Shown: piece after piece, positions 1-14,092 of the stretch | Layout of the letters: every line of letters begins with the position of its first letter | How positions within the stretch are numbered: position 1 is the stretch's first letter | Source: Litomosoides sigmodontis | Taxonomy: Eukaryota; Nematoda; Chromadorea; Rhabditida; Onchocercidae | Direction: 5' to 3' | Assembly (NCBI GenBank): GCA_963070105.1 | Contig: OY718805.1 | Span: forward strand, 2,378,001 to 2,442,000 | Length of the DNA: 64,000 bases | Translations under genes and position numbers: made by a program | The notes under the pieces: generated by a model | Databases searched by the model: none | What the model saw: only the letters and a program-made list of their open reading frames with translations | Told to the model about the DNA's origin: nothing

Positions 1-624
1 AAAGGGAAAGAGAGAACCAGAGCAAGCTTTTCAGGTATTTATATGTATGTATATATCAATTACCGAAATAGCAAGAAAATAATAAGCTCATATGGGAGAA
101 TTTCATTCCCAGAACAGTACAACAATACATATGCATGTAAATAACAATCAGTCAATAAATAATATAGACAATTTGATGGGATTCATCGCTCACTGCTCAA
201 TAATTAATTTCATATTATTAAATTTAAAATAGAAAAGTAATCAACAAGCATACATAGTTAGAAATAATAATAATATGACAACGATGAATCAGCAAAAAAA
301 AGGCCTTCTTTCGCCAATTTTAGAATATTTCCATTCCAGCTTTACTCATTACTTAAAAAACATCTACTAAAAAAACCATCATCAAAGTGTCAATTATTAA
401 AAAATTTTAGAAATCCAAAAGTACTGGGAGTATAATATCAATTGCGTATACAACTAGACGTAAATATATACATATATAATTGGTAGCAATCAGCTATATC
501 ATTATCAAATTGGTGCACTTTTTTCATTTCTTTCCATTAATTCTGCAATAATTGGAAAAAATTAAGATTAGCGATAAAGTGATCAAGTAAGCTGAATTGA
601 ATATTCCAGACACATACATATACA

Positions 625-679
<55 letters not shown>

Positions 680-1483
680 CCTAATTTTCTCCTTGTTCAC
701 TTCTAACATTTACGTTAGTAACGATCAAAATTGGGCAAAAATAGAAAATAAATGAAAGTACAAATGAAAAATAAAACCAAAAACGAAACAAATTAATGTT
801 ACGAAAATTAAGTATAGGAAACAGAAATAAAAACAAACAAAATAATTCTTGTGTTCAAAAAATTATGAATTAGTGAAACGAAATCGAAAACTCTGTTAAA
901 TGTCAACGATTCGGAGAAAAAAATTAGTATGTGCTTGTGCGATGAAAAATTATTGGAATGCAACATACGACTCTTTGGTTCGCAGGGAAAAAAAATGAAT
1001 GTCTTAGCTTTCAGCGAGCAGGGGAGAGGGACATAGAACATGCGACAAATTTATCTACAGTAAAAAAGAAAATATCATCCAGCCATATGATGAACTATTC
1101 CAAAACTACTAGATTTTTTCAATTATAGTAATAAAAAAATGAAATGATGGAGAAACTGGGCACATATGAGATCAGAAATGATGATGAAAATAGAAATTAT
1201 CCACAGAAGCAACGGATATAAAATGCGTAGTGCGGACAAATTCATCTAGAATTCCTCAAGTTACAAAAAATATTGAAATAATGAGTAGTTATCTCGCCGG
1301 CAGTTTGCAAAAAAAAAGTAATAATTGTAATTTTCAAAAAAAAAAACTCTATTGAAAATTCCGCAAAAGTAATGAGTAATTGTATTCCTCCCTCTTTTTT
1401 TTACAAATATATCATCGCCCATGAGACTCCAAAGAGAAAGAGCAGAATAAAATAATAGCTAAAGAAAAAACATTACTTCAAAT
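1..1483. other. Flank downstream of ptc, no gene seen
   Basis: This AT-rich stretch lies 3' of the Patched gene on the minus strand. It holds a short AC tract followed by an AT dinucleotide tract at about 623-680. The open frames here are low-complexity and have no splice context, so I call no gene. Confidence 0.6.
623..680. repeat. (AC)n then (AT)n microsatellite
   Basis: An alternating AC run of about 12 bases passes into about 45 bases of AT with one G interruption. It produces an artefactual frame of alternating Tyr and Ile. Confidence 0.9.
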
Positions 1484-4400
1484 TTACACAATATGATCAC
1501 TTGCGGACCGAGCATGACTATTTGGAACCAAACGCGGTACACCACCATTACCGCTTTGTGGCGGCGCTATTAGTAGCATTGTACTGCACTAAATAGAAAA
1601 AGGTTAAATTTTAACTGAAAATTGGAAACGTTTTCTTATCTAAAAAATAACATTAAAAACTCTGAAGAGCAATTAGAACACTGAATGAAAAAAAAAACAA
1701 TTCGAAAACTGATAGAAATTCCACTAAAATAAAGTAAAAGCGTTGTAGGATACGTAAATCGATTAATCTACGATGAATCACGTACGTTTTCAAATCCAAG
1801 AGTAGCGGTATTACTATCATCTGAACAGTTGCGTCGATGTGATTGCGATTCTTGCACTATCCGTCGTATTTGTCGATGTGACGGTGGAGGAGGAGGCAAG
1901 CGATAGCTTCCATCCAACGGTTCAACCTGGAAATGAGTGAAAATACCAACAAAAAAAAGCTTTACTATTCCTTAACATTTTCCTCCACTAGCTTCGTCCT
2001 ACATCGCTTTTGTACCTCGTATAATTTATCAAAACTTTGAATTTATTTGAAAAAAAAAGTTCCTAACCCAACTAATGGAAGATCACTGATCCTTTTATTC
2101 ATTTAACGAATATTATAGCCAAATCAATAACTAACCTCACACGGTGGTCCAATAAGTGACAGTAAAACTGGCAGCAGCACAAGACTATTGATAATACCAA
2201 TAAAAATTAATGCTGACATTACCACGAAAAAATATTTTACGACAAATTCAAATTCCGAAAAAGCAAGCATAATAATTCCAAGCAGAGTCGAAAAAGCACC
2301 ATGAATGACAGGAACAAAAACACGATCGATGCACAGCGCCATTCGGTCATTTCGCGTACCAAGCGATGTCAAAAAAGCAAGCACAACATGTGCTGTAAAC
2401 TCTACTCCTGCAAAAAAATACTTCATCAGATTTTATTCGAATTAAATTAAAACTTAATTGAAATTCAGTTCACTCAGCTCAATTCATTTCTATAATTATA
2501 ATGGATGGGCTGTCATTAAATGCAGTAAATTTCCTCTTCCTAATGAAATTATGTACACAACTACATGAATTTCAATCATGCATTATGTATTACATGAAGT
2601 GTCATTCAACATCGCTCGCGTAATTGATCAATTTAGAGATCGTTTGTAGATTGACAAGTAGTCTGTTTTTGCTGGAATTCATTTCACTCTAAACAATCCA
2701 TACCTAATACGAAAGCCCCTCAGTGCTTTTCATCTCTCTAAAAGCTTAACTAGTCAGTCCCAACGATTTTTTGAATTTCAGATCACACAGTATTATCAAA
2801 AATCAATTTATACATAAAAACCTCACCGATTCCAACGGCAGTGATGACTGTAACAGCTGAGATAGGATTCAATTTGATACCAGCCAAACCAAGGAAACCG
2901 GTAAGCTCAATAGTCATCAGCAATAAAATTATCAAAATTATACCTGAAACATCCCTCCCGTTGCATATATGAATATCAATAACAATAACGACAAAAAAAT
3001 TTCTTCAATCTAATTATGATAAAAAATTATAACATAATTTTGACAAATCGCAGAAGATAAAAATACACTGACCAGCAGCCCATGGGTTGCATATAATAAT
3101 AGAGATCGCACAGAATACAGCAAATGCTATTACACAAATAGCTTGAAAAAGATTGGTGCTTAAATGTAAATATTGCTCCCAAAATGTAAATGCAATTCCT
3201 GCTGGAAAATTGGGTAAACCATCAGCATTGAACTTATCACAAATAACGCGAATATTCTGGAAAAAAATTTCTTTGAGGGCTTAGTATAACTAAGTTACAA
3301 TTCAATATGAATCATATAATACCTGAAAAAAATCTAAACTAATCCAAACATCAGGACAAATGTGTTTTACACAAAAACTTCGGATTGAGAATTAAAGGAA
3401 ACAAAATAAAGCATGAAGAGTCAAGAAAAACGGCTCAAAATTAAAAGTTAACCTTGACCATTTCGATGATAACCGGTGTAGTGGATAGATTTGTAAGATA
3501 AAAGGGTATTTGACTAAATTCGAATGGACCTGCCGGCGGTACTAAACGAGCTGTTTTATCTTCGACCGTCCATTCCGGTGGTGAAGGAATAAATGAAGCT
3601 AGAGAAATATGGTACATCATTTTGTCACAGTTATACCAAGCTGTCAAATAATTATAAAAACTTTCTATATTAATCGTTCCACTTCCATCTACAAAACGTA
3701 TTTTACCGACCTGCAAAACATAAAACATTTAACTGTTTTAAAAATATGCCACAATCTTGCATACAGCTTAAACACTATATACTCGTAACTGAAGCGTTTT
3801 GTAACATTAATGGTGAGCTCCCACTAAATGTAGTCCAGTTTACACCAACGTCGAAGATAATTGGAAAAAATACTTACACGACCGGTACAGTTGTATGTAT
3901 ACCCATAACTACACGCCAATCGATATGCAATATTGACATCAGTTGACAATTTCTCGCTTTTACCCATAAAATTAGTTTCTTCACCCACAACTGCACCCGT
4001 TGAATCAATCTTTATGGAAATATTTTCTAATCATTTATTTCCATGAAAGAAATGCACGTACCGACACGTGCCAACAAAAAGCTCTAAAGCAGCAATTACG
4101 AAAAATCGAATTTTCTGCTAAATTTGAAAGCTATAAAAATTTACCAAACCATCAGCTATTGCTTGATCTAACTTTTGCTGCAAACTGCTCAACCAATTTC
4201 TTAACAGTGACAACCAATATTTCTCGCTTGGCTCCTTTTCACTATTCTTCATAACAAAAGGAGAATTACCTGTAAAAGGCGCCTTGCAGTGGAAGACAAA
4301 AAATAAAGTGAATATAAGGGTATTTTATAACCATTCGTGAAGGATAGGGGAATACTTAATCCATATGTGGCGAATATGAATGAAGGTTGACATAGAAAAC

Positions 4401-7400
4401 AACTGTAGAACTTTTCTGGATATTCAATAATTTATCTAGGAGGTTTAATAATTTTTAAGTTTTAGGTAGATGTAAAAACCTTCACATCATATAATTATCA
4501 TATATAAACAATGCCAATCTACTGATCATAAAAATCAAAGAAGAATGTACCAATGGCAAAACGATAATTATCAATTTTTTGTTGATTTTTTGCATAGTCA
4601 ATCTCTGGTCCGCGCAATACGGCAAACATAGGGTAGAAACTAAAGTAACGATCTCGAGCTTTCAGGAAGGCAGCTGGTGCTGTCTGATCGGGTAATACAT
4701 CGCTCATTTCAAGACCAAATGTAGTGTTACGCAACCCAAATAATCCAACCAGCAACAAACATAAGCAAATCAAGATAACAAATACCTGAAATACTTTTAA
4801 AAAATGTACAGGAGTAAGAATACAATATTTCATTAAACAACAGCGATTATGTAAGGTAACAATTTTGCTTTTAATTTCAGTCCTACATTGAACTCGGCAA
4901 TTTGAAATTTTCATGTTTATCAAAATTAACATTCCACCTTTACGACCGAAATAAAATACGCATACAAAAATTTTTTCCACGATTGAAGAACTGAATCCTT
5001 TTTTCAAATAGGAATTAAAATTAAATCAAGAAAGTTTTCTGAAAAAATACCCACTTTAACTACCGTCTTTTTTAAGAATGGTATGTAGTAATGGCGCAGA
5101 AAAGCGTGAAGAGTCCATGGTTTTACATTATCGTCCTCCATGTCCTCACCATGATCGTTAGGAGAATACAGATTACGATATGAAGGAATCGCCCCACCAC
5201 ACGTCACTTTTTCCTTCAATTTTTGAGCCGAACAATGTAAAAAGTTAGTGTGTTGAGATGTAGTACATCAATGAATACAAAAATATATTAATACTTTGGA
5301 GAAACCGATTCATTTATGAAGCGTTTATTTACTAAAAATACTGGTTGCACTTTCCAAATATCCGTAGATACTAATGCTCACTTGAATATGTGATTTGACA
5401 CCAACATCAACCACATAACTGTTTTCGTTCGCAAATGAATCCTTCATCACTGAGCAGCAACAAACGTCCCGACGATAACTTTTCCGACGACATAAATCAA
5501 TTGATATAATTGCTGGGAATATCGTAAGCACAGCAATAAGATTAAACGTCAAAAGAATAGAAGACTGAAATCAATTTAAGCCTGTAAACCAAGTGTAGAA
5601 CTAAATGGCGTAGAACGAAGTGTAGAACTATTATTCCTTCAGAAAAGTATGTATGAACAAAAAATTATCTTCCAGAATATTTATAAACTAACCCAAAAAT
5701 GAACTTAACACAGAATAACAAACTTTGCTTATTCAGGATATTCTCTCATTAAATTTAGTTTAAATTTCAAGAACCAGTTTTATCTTATGACCGCTTTCCA
5801 TGACAGAACTAAATCTAGAACTAAATTCAGTGAATTATAAAAATTCAAACCTGAGCACAAAACGCACGTAACGCAGGAATTGGCAGCAATGTTCCCGTAA
5901 GAAAAGAAAGAATATTATTAATGGACGTCATCACAACGCTCATGCCGGTTTCCTTCATTAGCATACCAACTTCATCCTTCTTCACATTTCCCATTACGCT
6001 GTGATAATTATGCAGTAGTAAAAAAATATTATCAACGCCAATACCAAGCGTTAAAAATGGTACTATCTGAAAATAATCCATGGAAACTTGGGTCAATATT
6101 CTCTGTAACCACTCTTCATCAAATAAAATTAAGATAAAATTATAAATATCATTAGATATAATCATAATAAATGAAGCTACGAATGGAATTATTTCCAATA
6201 ACACTTCAGTACAATCAGTGAAATTTAGCAGTCAATATGATATTCATATATGCTGAGATTACAGCAAATAACTGTGAAAATTTTAAATATTACTACTGTT
6301 TCATACTGTTTCAAATAAATGCACATTTATGAGCTTAAAACCAAGACCAAAAAAATCTAACTTGAGTTGTGGCAGCATTGAATTCGATACCCAACCATGT
6401 GGCAAGGCCCAAACCGGCAACTGATGCAAAAGTAACTGTTAAAACACCAGCAAAAGCTAGACCTATGCATGAATCGACATCTAGCATACATCCATGACAT
6501 TTCATTTGAGCTTGCAATGCATAGATCAACATCAGAAAGTATCTAAAAGAACTCAATAATCAATCGCAATTTAAAATTAATAATGTTAATTCATCCATTA
6601 ATCACCATCAACAAGTCTAGAAATAGAACTGAATTGTTTCCGAAACTGTTGCTGCGCTGATTTCGAAAAGTCTTTGTTTTTTCATGACATCCATTTTTAT
6701 TGATTACTTGTCGTATTAACTACTTGTTTGTTCAGTCCTCTCACAAACTCCAATGTTGAAAATTTTTAGAGTGATTAAAAAGTTCCTTTAGACTTAATAA
6801 TTCGTAAAAACTAGGTAACAATACGAAGGTAACGATATAATATATAATTATATAATATACTGGTTACACAGAAATTATCCTTTCCCAGAGCTAATTTCTC
6901 CCGATATCTATTTCTATATCTAAAAAAATTATTTTCTTTAGAATAATTCCAAGAAAAATTTACCCAATAAAAATGATGCTATAATTGAATTTGCAAAACT
7001 GCTCTAATATATCTGCCACTGATGTTGATGCCAGCGGATGTACGCGACGATGTGCAACTTTCGAATCACTTTTTTGATCAAAGATGAAGTTCGATTGATG
7101 ATTGTACAAATTCTTTGTAAACTTACGTTGCCACGTTCTGATAACATTTTCTGCCACAGTTACATTCCATTGCATTAGGTTTAAATTTGGTTTTGAATAA
7201 ATTTTATCACCATTCTGTAAAATGAAATAATCAGATGAGCATGCTTGGAATGCTGGAGTTCCCATATCATTATATTGCATGCTAGGAAAGACTCCTATAT
7301 TCTTACGGTATTATTCTACTTCGTATACCTACTTCTCTTTTAGATCTCGAGAAGTAAATTACAGGTATCATTTGAAAATGCAGCAAATATAAGAGTTTTC

Positions 7401-10400
7401 GGCTAAACTCGCAGTCTTTTTCAACATTAACAACTCAGATTTTTTGAAGTTTTTCACTAGCCAATTTTTCATTTCTCCTAACAAAAAAAAGGTACCTTAA
7501 AACGATTATATATATCGGTGGGTGAAGCAACCAAAAATACGCTTTGCAAAGCTTCCGCACTTTCAATTGTACCATTTTTTATCTGAGCGCCACCAATAAT
7601 CATATCCTGCGGCCATAACATTATATCTTTTGCGAAACTACGACAACCACCAGTCATCACTTTACCGTAATTAGGAAACACAGGCATTTCATGCTGAAAA
7701 ATAAACTATCGCAGTGGAAAGCTGAATGATCAATAGAATCATCTATGAAACTATTGTCAATCACACATGGCAGTTAAGAAGAGCAATACTGTATCGGAAA
7801 CGATAACATGAGACTGTTCAGAGGAATTACGGAAATAAACTATCAAACTCTCCCCTTCTCCTAAATAAAGGCTATCCATAGAAAAAATTCGCATCAAAAA
7901 ATGATTCGACTTTAAATCAAATTAGATCATACCAGCTCAAGAAACTCGTGCCACTTATCCGTATTATTTCGAAGCCATTCCGAAAAAGGTCGAGCATATT
8001 TCGCACAAAATTCAGCTGAAATTGCAATTTATTTGTTCCTGAGTATTAAAAAACTGACCGTTATATTAGTTTAAAAGCTGTGACACAACTTCAACATGCT
8101 CAAATCGATCCATGCTTAGATGTAGATGAATCAAAGAAAACAAAAACCAGGTAAAGGGAAGGGTAGGAAAAAAATCTCATGGTTACCGCGCATAGTCCAA
8201 TCATCAGACAAATCGAATTTCCAGTGGACAACCTGGTAAAAGATGATTTGCAGCGACATTTGAATAAGTTGTAGAATAGAAGAAGAAAATGGTCGATCAT
8301 CTCGACATATCCGAAGAGAGAGTACCAAGAAATAGGAAAAGGTCAAGAGAGAACAGATTTAATTTAGAATGACTAGGAAGTATAGTATCGATAGAAAAAT
8401 CGTTACAACACAACTGATTCTCGTCGTTAATTAGAAATCAAAATAATCTCAATAAAATTAAACATTTGGACTGCCTAAAAAGACAAACTGAATATAATAA
8501 GCATAAAGCAACACTTTCGGAACAATGACAACATATCGGCGAAAGGCATATTCCCTATAAAATCAAGCAAGAAAGAAAAATGACGAGGAGCATGCCATCC
8601 AACTACAGTGATATGTTGATATATACGCACGCACATACAACATTTCTTTTTATGACTTATGCAACCTAGCCTCCTCACCATTCAAATCAAATTCATCCTC
8701 ATCATCGTCATAGAGAAAATCGTTGTCATCCTGATAAGCAATTGAACCTGAACCTGTAAGTTTGAGTGACCTTTCCTTTTGAGAACTTTGCTTCATTACT
8801 TATTGTCAGGATGCACTAAAGATGCTTACGTCACATATAACCCGAAAAAGACCAGAAACTTCCGAATGTATCATGAATTAAAGCATACACCGAGTAGAAG
8901 AAAAATCCCGCTCTTCAGTTATAGTAAGATGATTGGAAAGGAAAATTACTACTACCGATTACAGTAAGACGTGAGCTCATTCTAAGTGATTTTAATTTTT
9001 GTTTCTTAAAAACTTATTTCACTCATCGGTCCGAATTCATAACTAAAACTGAAAATTATCAAGAAATAAAGAAATCCATTTATTTATGAAATACCATGTA
9101 GTATTTCATTTCACTTCCCTTAATATAAGAAAATCTGAAAAATTAACATTTCTGATGGAAGATCACCATCGAAAAAAGACGCTGTTTGAAAATTAGTGCA
9201 GCAACTCAACGTATATCAACTTAAATACTACAAAATTAGGATACGACTCAGAATAAACCTTACTTTAAATCAAAATAATTATTAACCTTTTTCTTTTGTG
9301 CTCTTTGAAGATATAATCTTTGGATTTGCTGTTGTTTCTGATGACTGCGTAGATAGAGTTTTCAGTGAAACATTAGATATCTCTGCTTGTTTGCTGTCTG
9401 TAATATTCTCGATAAGTTTCGAATTAAAATTAACAGTCACAAATTCCGTTTCATTTGCTTTGATAGTTTCATCTGCGTTAATGGAAAGTTCCGATCGATT
9501 TGCATCATTTAACACCTCATCTACGCTCAAAGAATTATCCGTTGACCTCCTCAAGCTTCTCTTTCGTCCTGAAAATCGATTTTATTATATATTCGAACAA
9601 AGCATTTTTATCAAAACTTTAATTTGTGATTAAGGTGACATAAATCTTAAATTATTTTTCACTCAGTCTACAGCTGCTGAAAATTTTTTCAAAGAAACCG
9701 GACTGTGCCTCTGATATTTGTCACTCACCGTAAAATAATTCACGATTTCCCCCATCCATCCTACTCAAGAAAATTTTAGTATAATGAACCAACTTTTGCC
9801 CAAGAAACCAAATACATTGTATTCGTCTCCGAGGTTCTTCTTCATTTCTTCACGACGCAGATATTCTGAATCAACTGGCACTTCAAAACCTTGTTTCTCA
9901 GAATACTCCAGAAATTTGGAGATCAGATCGCAAAAAGCAAAATGGTTTGGTGATCCAGTTGGACACTCCGGGTTGAGTGGATCAATACACCATCGATCAA
10001 GATAACCTTTACCTATGTTAGCCTAAAATTAGAAACAAACGCAGTTAGTTCACTCCTTTGGTTTTATTATTATATGGTAATCACAAAATGTTAAATTATA
10101 TCATGCTGCATGAACACATAACTTAGCAAATGCTTACTCGCTGAAAAAAACTGTTGAAATTATCTAAGTCCAAAATTTCGGATAATTCATCAAGAAGTGC
10201 CTGTGGATCAATGTTCGACCACGATAAAGTATCCATTTTTGGCAGTGACGTCAAAAATTCTTTTCCAAATCCAAGAGAACTGAAAAATTCTACTGAGTGA
10301 CTAAAGCAATAAAGCTAATACCGCATCCCACAGATTAAAAGAATTAAACTGAAGATCTCTATCCATCAAAAAATATTCTATTTTACTTGATTTCTATACT

Positions 10401-12638
10401 GGGGTGCGGTCCAACTGCTTTCGATCCCTCCCAAAAACAATCAATCGGTGTAATCCAAATGCACGGTATTATTTTATCAATAAGTGGTAAAAAATGAGCA
10501 GCAAATGAGTTGTCAATTTTTGGCGACGGTGGTTTAAAGCACAAATCGGCAAGTGTCCAATTCCTAAAACCGTTTTTAAAATATGACCATCGATTTCAAA
10601 ACAAATTAAATGCAGCTTTGAAGACATAGTCTTCAATTTATATTGTAACACGCTGCTGCTAACGTTATGAATATTTTGAAGATATTTCAACATTCTAACG
10701 ACTGGTCGTATATGTAAATGAGAAAAAGGGAATGATTGATTTGAAAAGCTGTTAGTAGATAAGCTTCCGCATTTGAAGATTTTTATAAAATAACAAATGA
10801 AACAAGTGAGTACATTAATAGACTAATAGAGTAATGTAAGAGAAGAAAAACATACTCGCCAGCAACGTTTACTTCGTACTGTGCAACCTGTTCCAGAATT
10901 GTGACATGTTCTAATAAACCTTCTTGAGTAAGTATATTACCACCCTCGATTACCGGAGTTTGTATCACAACCTAAAAATTATTACCTTGCAATTCAGGAA
11001 CGGGTGTTTTCTTTCTCCAACTTTCATCCTTTCGAATCTCTATTCTCTTCTTTTTCCTTTCCTTCCCAATACAACTGATTTCTGATGTAATTCAGCAAGT
11101 TTATCAGAATAATGATTACATACTTATTAGCTAACTAACGGAGCCAAAGAAACAAAAAAAAAACGAAAGTGAAACTGTGAAGATACCTGATAAGCACCAC
11201 CGAGACCTGTTTCGCCGTGTGATTTATCAAAACTTAGGTTGTCTATTTTTGAAAGAAAATTAAGCTCTTCTTCTAACCGGCCACCACCTGGAAAAAAATA
11301 TCCTCTTTGAAATGAATAACTGACAACAGAAATCTTTGTAAATAAAAAACACTAGTCAATTTTTTGCAAAAAAATGAGTGAAAAATCACAATAGTGTTGC
11401 GAAAAGAGGGTAATGTCTTAAAATGACAAGCAATATTTTGTTCAATTATAACTGATACCCTGAATAAAGTGCGGTATAAAAACATGAAATGTAGAATGAA
11501 GAAATAAGTTATCACAGTTCATCAAGCGGCAATTGGTATAAGTAAGAAACGGCTTAATTTTGAAATAAATTTCAAAATTTCTTAAGCAGCTTCTTGCAAA
11601 ATAATTTAACTCAGTTGAGCGTGTAACCTCACTTACTTGTCTACTTGATTGCAGTAAACTTCAAGAAACCTATCCATATTTCAAGCGAAACTTACGTGCC
11701 ACCCACAACTTGACAATGTCTGTTTCAATGCGAATATATTGCAAGCCATAGCAACAGAAACAGAAGAACATTGCAACGGTAAATATAACGAGACATGCGT
11801 GATGATGTACAAATGTTCCCAAGGTAAAAAGTGCTTTTTGGATTACACTTCTAGAATATAAAGCCGCTCGATTACCACGTGCTTTACCCTGAAAATTTTC
11901 GCTATTTTAGACTGAGTGAAAAAGCTCACCCACCAGTACGATTGTTTTTATTTGTTCTTTGATGAAAGACCGCTCTTGAATTTTCGAGAGATATACCCAA
12001 AAAAACAGACGGAATGCATTTAGACAAACGATAGCTTATAAAGATGTAGAATGAAAGTTATTCTAACTCCTTTAACTTGCCGCAAAGCCATATTCGCATC
12101 GCACCACGACGGCCGTTCACTAAATTCACGTTTCCATCGATCGGAAAACTCATACGAATCAGATTTGCCAACTAAAAACTGATCCATTTTCTGAAAACAC
12201 GGTAAAGACATCAATAAAGCTGGCATTAAACAATATATGGAAAACAAAAAAGAATTCATTTCTTCAATTTGTTTCTTCCACCAATTCACTTACTAAAATA
12301 AATTATACTTTACTTGATCTATGCAAATGCCACGAATTGGTGAACAAAATAAAGCGTTATTTATCTCACATTGAACAGAAAAACAGTGTGATTCCTTAAT
12401 GACGGCTTCATGAAAAAAGTTGAAATGAGACATTTACGGTTGGTTGTGAATCAAGTTTCATCCTAACCTGTGCGCAAGATGCTACTGTATCAGCTGTTGT
12501 TGGTGCCGTTACACAATCACTATCCGGTTCTTCATCCTCCTCAGCGGTGTTACTATATTCAAGACGATGCTGTCCACGTTCTGTATCGGATCCGGAAACA
12601 TCATGTTTGGTACCCGGTGATTCTATCAGTAGAAGCAT
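1484..12638 (-). CDS. ptc: Patched-family sterol-sensing transporter, 28 exons
   Basis: Patched homologue, predicted 1,537 residues. Family members are 12-segment plasma-membrane RND proteins; in nematodes, which lack canonical Smoothened signalling, PTC proteins act in sterol transport, cytokinesis and cuticle. Minus-strand exons: 12638-12468, 12190-12068, 11888-11696, 11287-11187, 10971-10856, 10563-10387, 10279-10138, 10022-9809, 9568-9287, 8753-8679, 8554-8489, 8300-8187, 8015-7933, 7693-7496, 7214-6964, 6542-6362, 6066-5851, 5564-5382, 5213-5055, 4785-4551, 4269-4145, 4009-3878, 3710-3453, 3256-3073, 2943-2827, 2407-2136, 1926-1786, 1588-1484. Seen: N-terminal RPSWCDA motif; TM1 near 129-150; the LTPxDCFWEG-type motif (ITPIDCFWEG); the GYLDRWC motif; a sterol-sensing domain near 760-930 with GIGVD (837-841) in TM4 and the matching GIGVE (1364-1368) in TM10. 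Residues ~413-619 are an extra, partly acidic block in extracellular loop 1. The C-terminal tail is short and proline-rich, with no PPxY motif. The start ATG follows a T-rich AG by one base. The 9809 donor (GTTTCT) and the exons inside the insertion are the least certain. PTC-1 versus PTC-3 is not resolved. Confidence 0.95.
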
Positions 12639-12645
12639 CCTATAA
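12639..12645 (-). promoter_or_regulatory. Probable trans-splice acceptor of ptc
   Basis: On the minus strand a TTTTATAG run ends one base before the first ATG of the Patched gene. This is the usual layout of a nematode spliced-leader acceptor, though an untranslated upstream cis exon would look the same. Confidence 0.4.
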
Positions 12646-13621
12646 AAGTGTAATTTTAAGAAGTTTTTGTCTAAATTAACGTGGTCGTTTTAGTTTTTTT
12701 TTACGACAAAAGAAACTCAAGAAAAAAGAATTTGCAGATAACAAGAAAATGTCACGCAACATTAACATATCTATGGTTTCACTGAAAGATTACGCATAAA
12801 AGAACGGACACTTTTTCAAATTTTTCACATACGAAATATCTTTCACAGATAATAACACTTATAAAGCATTTTATACGTCGAGAACTATTCGCACAAAAAT
12901 TAAAAACCTAGATGTTGGATAGCACACGATTGAAATTGAACACACAATCATTGAATGCGGTATTTCGCAGTAGAGTTTCTGTCACGAATTTCACGGAATT
13001 CAGTTACTTAGAAAGCAAAACTTTCGAAAATTAAATCTCACTTCCTCAATAGTTAATCCTCTGTAACGATCATTTCCACTATTTTAGTTATTTTTATTTT
13101 TGCACAGTTTTTTTTTTATACAGTAAAATTTCAAGATGATCGCGATCGAAGTGCTAGCAATTCCATCACACTAAACGAAATTGAAAAAGAATTGGAGTGA
13201 GAAAAAAAAAACAATGTCTGTGGCATATTTTCTCATTTTCATTAAATGATTCATATAAATGTTGTGAAAAAATCGTACTTAACATAATCCAACAACAAAA
13301 ATAATTTCATTGCGTAAGATAAAAAATAGAAAAATCAAAAATTAATGCAAGAAAACACACACACAACTAACACTTACATGAATGAATGATAGCTTAAAAG
13401 AAAGCGAAACTTTTTCAATTTTATTAAAAAATGAAAATACAATGACAAATACATTTCGTCTAAGCTTTCACTAACAATTCATATTTTAAAACAAATGGGT
13501 AAATGAGGAAAGAGAAAAAAAAGAGAGAAGAGAAGAAGCAAACGATACATATAAGCTTTAAGTAAACTATGAATCATTCATAAGCAGTAAAAAAAAAAAA
13601 GACAGAGCCATAGGGAGTGGA

Positions 13622-13649
13622 GATGATGATGATGATGATGATGATGATA
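13622..13649. repeat. (GAT)n microsatellite
   Basis: About nine perfect copies of GAT. Confidence 0.9.
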
Positions 13650-13713
13650 TACAACGTCGAGTCACATGGAGCACGAGACGAGACAACGACGTAGCAAATG
13701 TTTACTGTTTACA

Positions 13714-13723
<10 letters not shown>

Positions 13724-13745
<22 letters not shown>
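13724..13745. repeat. (TG)n microsatellite
   Basis: An alternating TG run with two GC interruptions at its edges. A matching CA-rich stretch lies at about 13914-13950. Confidence 0.9.
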
Positions 13746-14092
13746 CGTCTGTCTGTCTCCCTGTCAAGTGATGTATCATTTATTTCATAGAGAGGAAAAG
13801 GGCAAAGAGCTAATCCTTCTAAAGAGCAAATTGCAATAAAAATTTTGGAAAATATCAGCCTATTATGTTCCTTTTCTAAATTACACGTAAAGTGCCGTAA
13901 CATGCACACGCCCACGCACACATTCACTCACCCACGCACACACACACACGCATACACAAAATCATATTGACTTGAAAAGCAATTTTTCATTACATTTCTT
14001 TCAGTCCACGCTACCCTTTATGCAAATTTGTCCACTTGTTGTCCTCTGATATTTCATCTTTGATACTTGTTATGCTGTAAATGGAAAATAAT

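Larger units (their letters stand above)
12646..14092. other. Upstream region of ptc, no gene seen
   Basis: AT-rich DNA 5' of the Patched gene with several A-rich and T-rich runs. It contains a GAT trinucleotide run, a TG run and CA-rich DNA around 13.6-13.95 kb. It may hold the ptc promoter, but I see no defined element. Confidence 0.5.

Noticed and set aside
3746..4254. Plus-strand frames overlapping Patched exons
   Set aside because: They are shadows of the minus-strand coding exons 3878-4009 and 4145-4269.
9298..9633. 111-codon plus-strand frame
   Set aside because: Antisense shadow of the Patched exon 9287-9568, whose minus-strand reading keeps phase with its neighbours.
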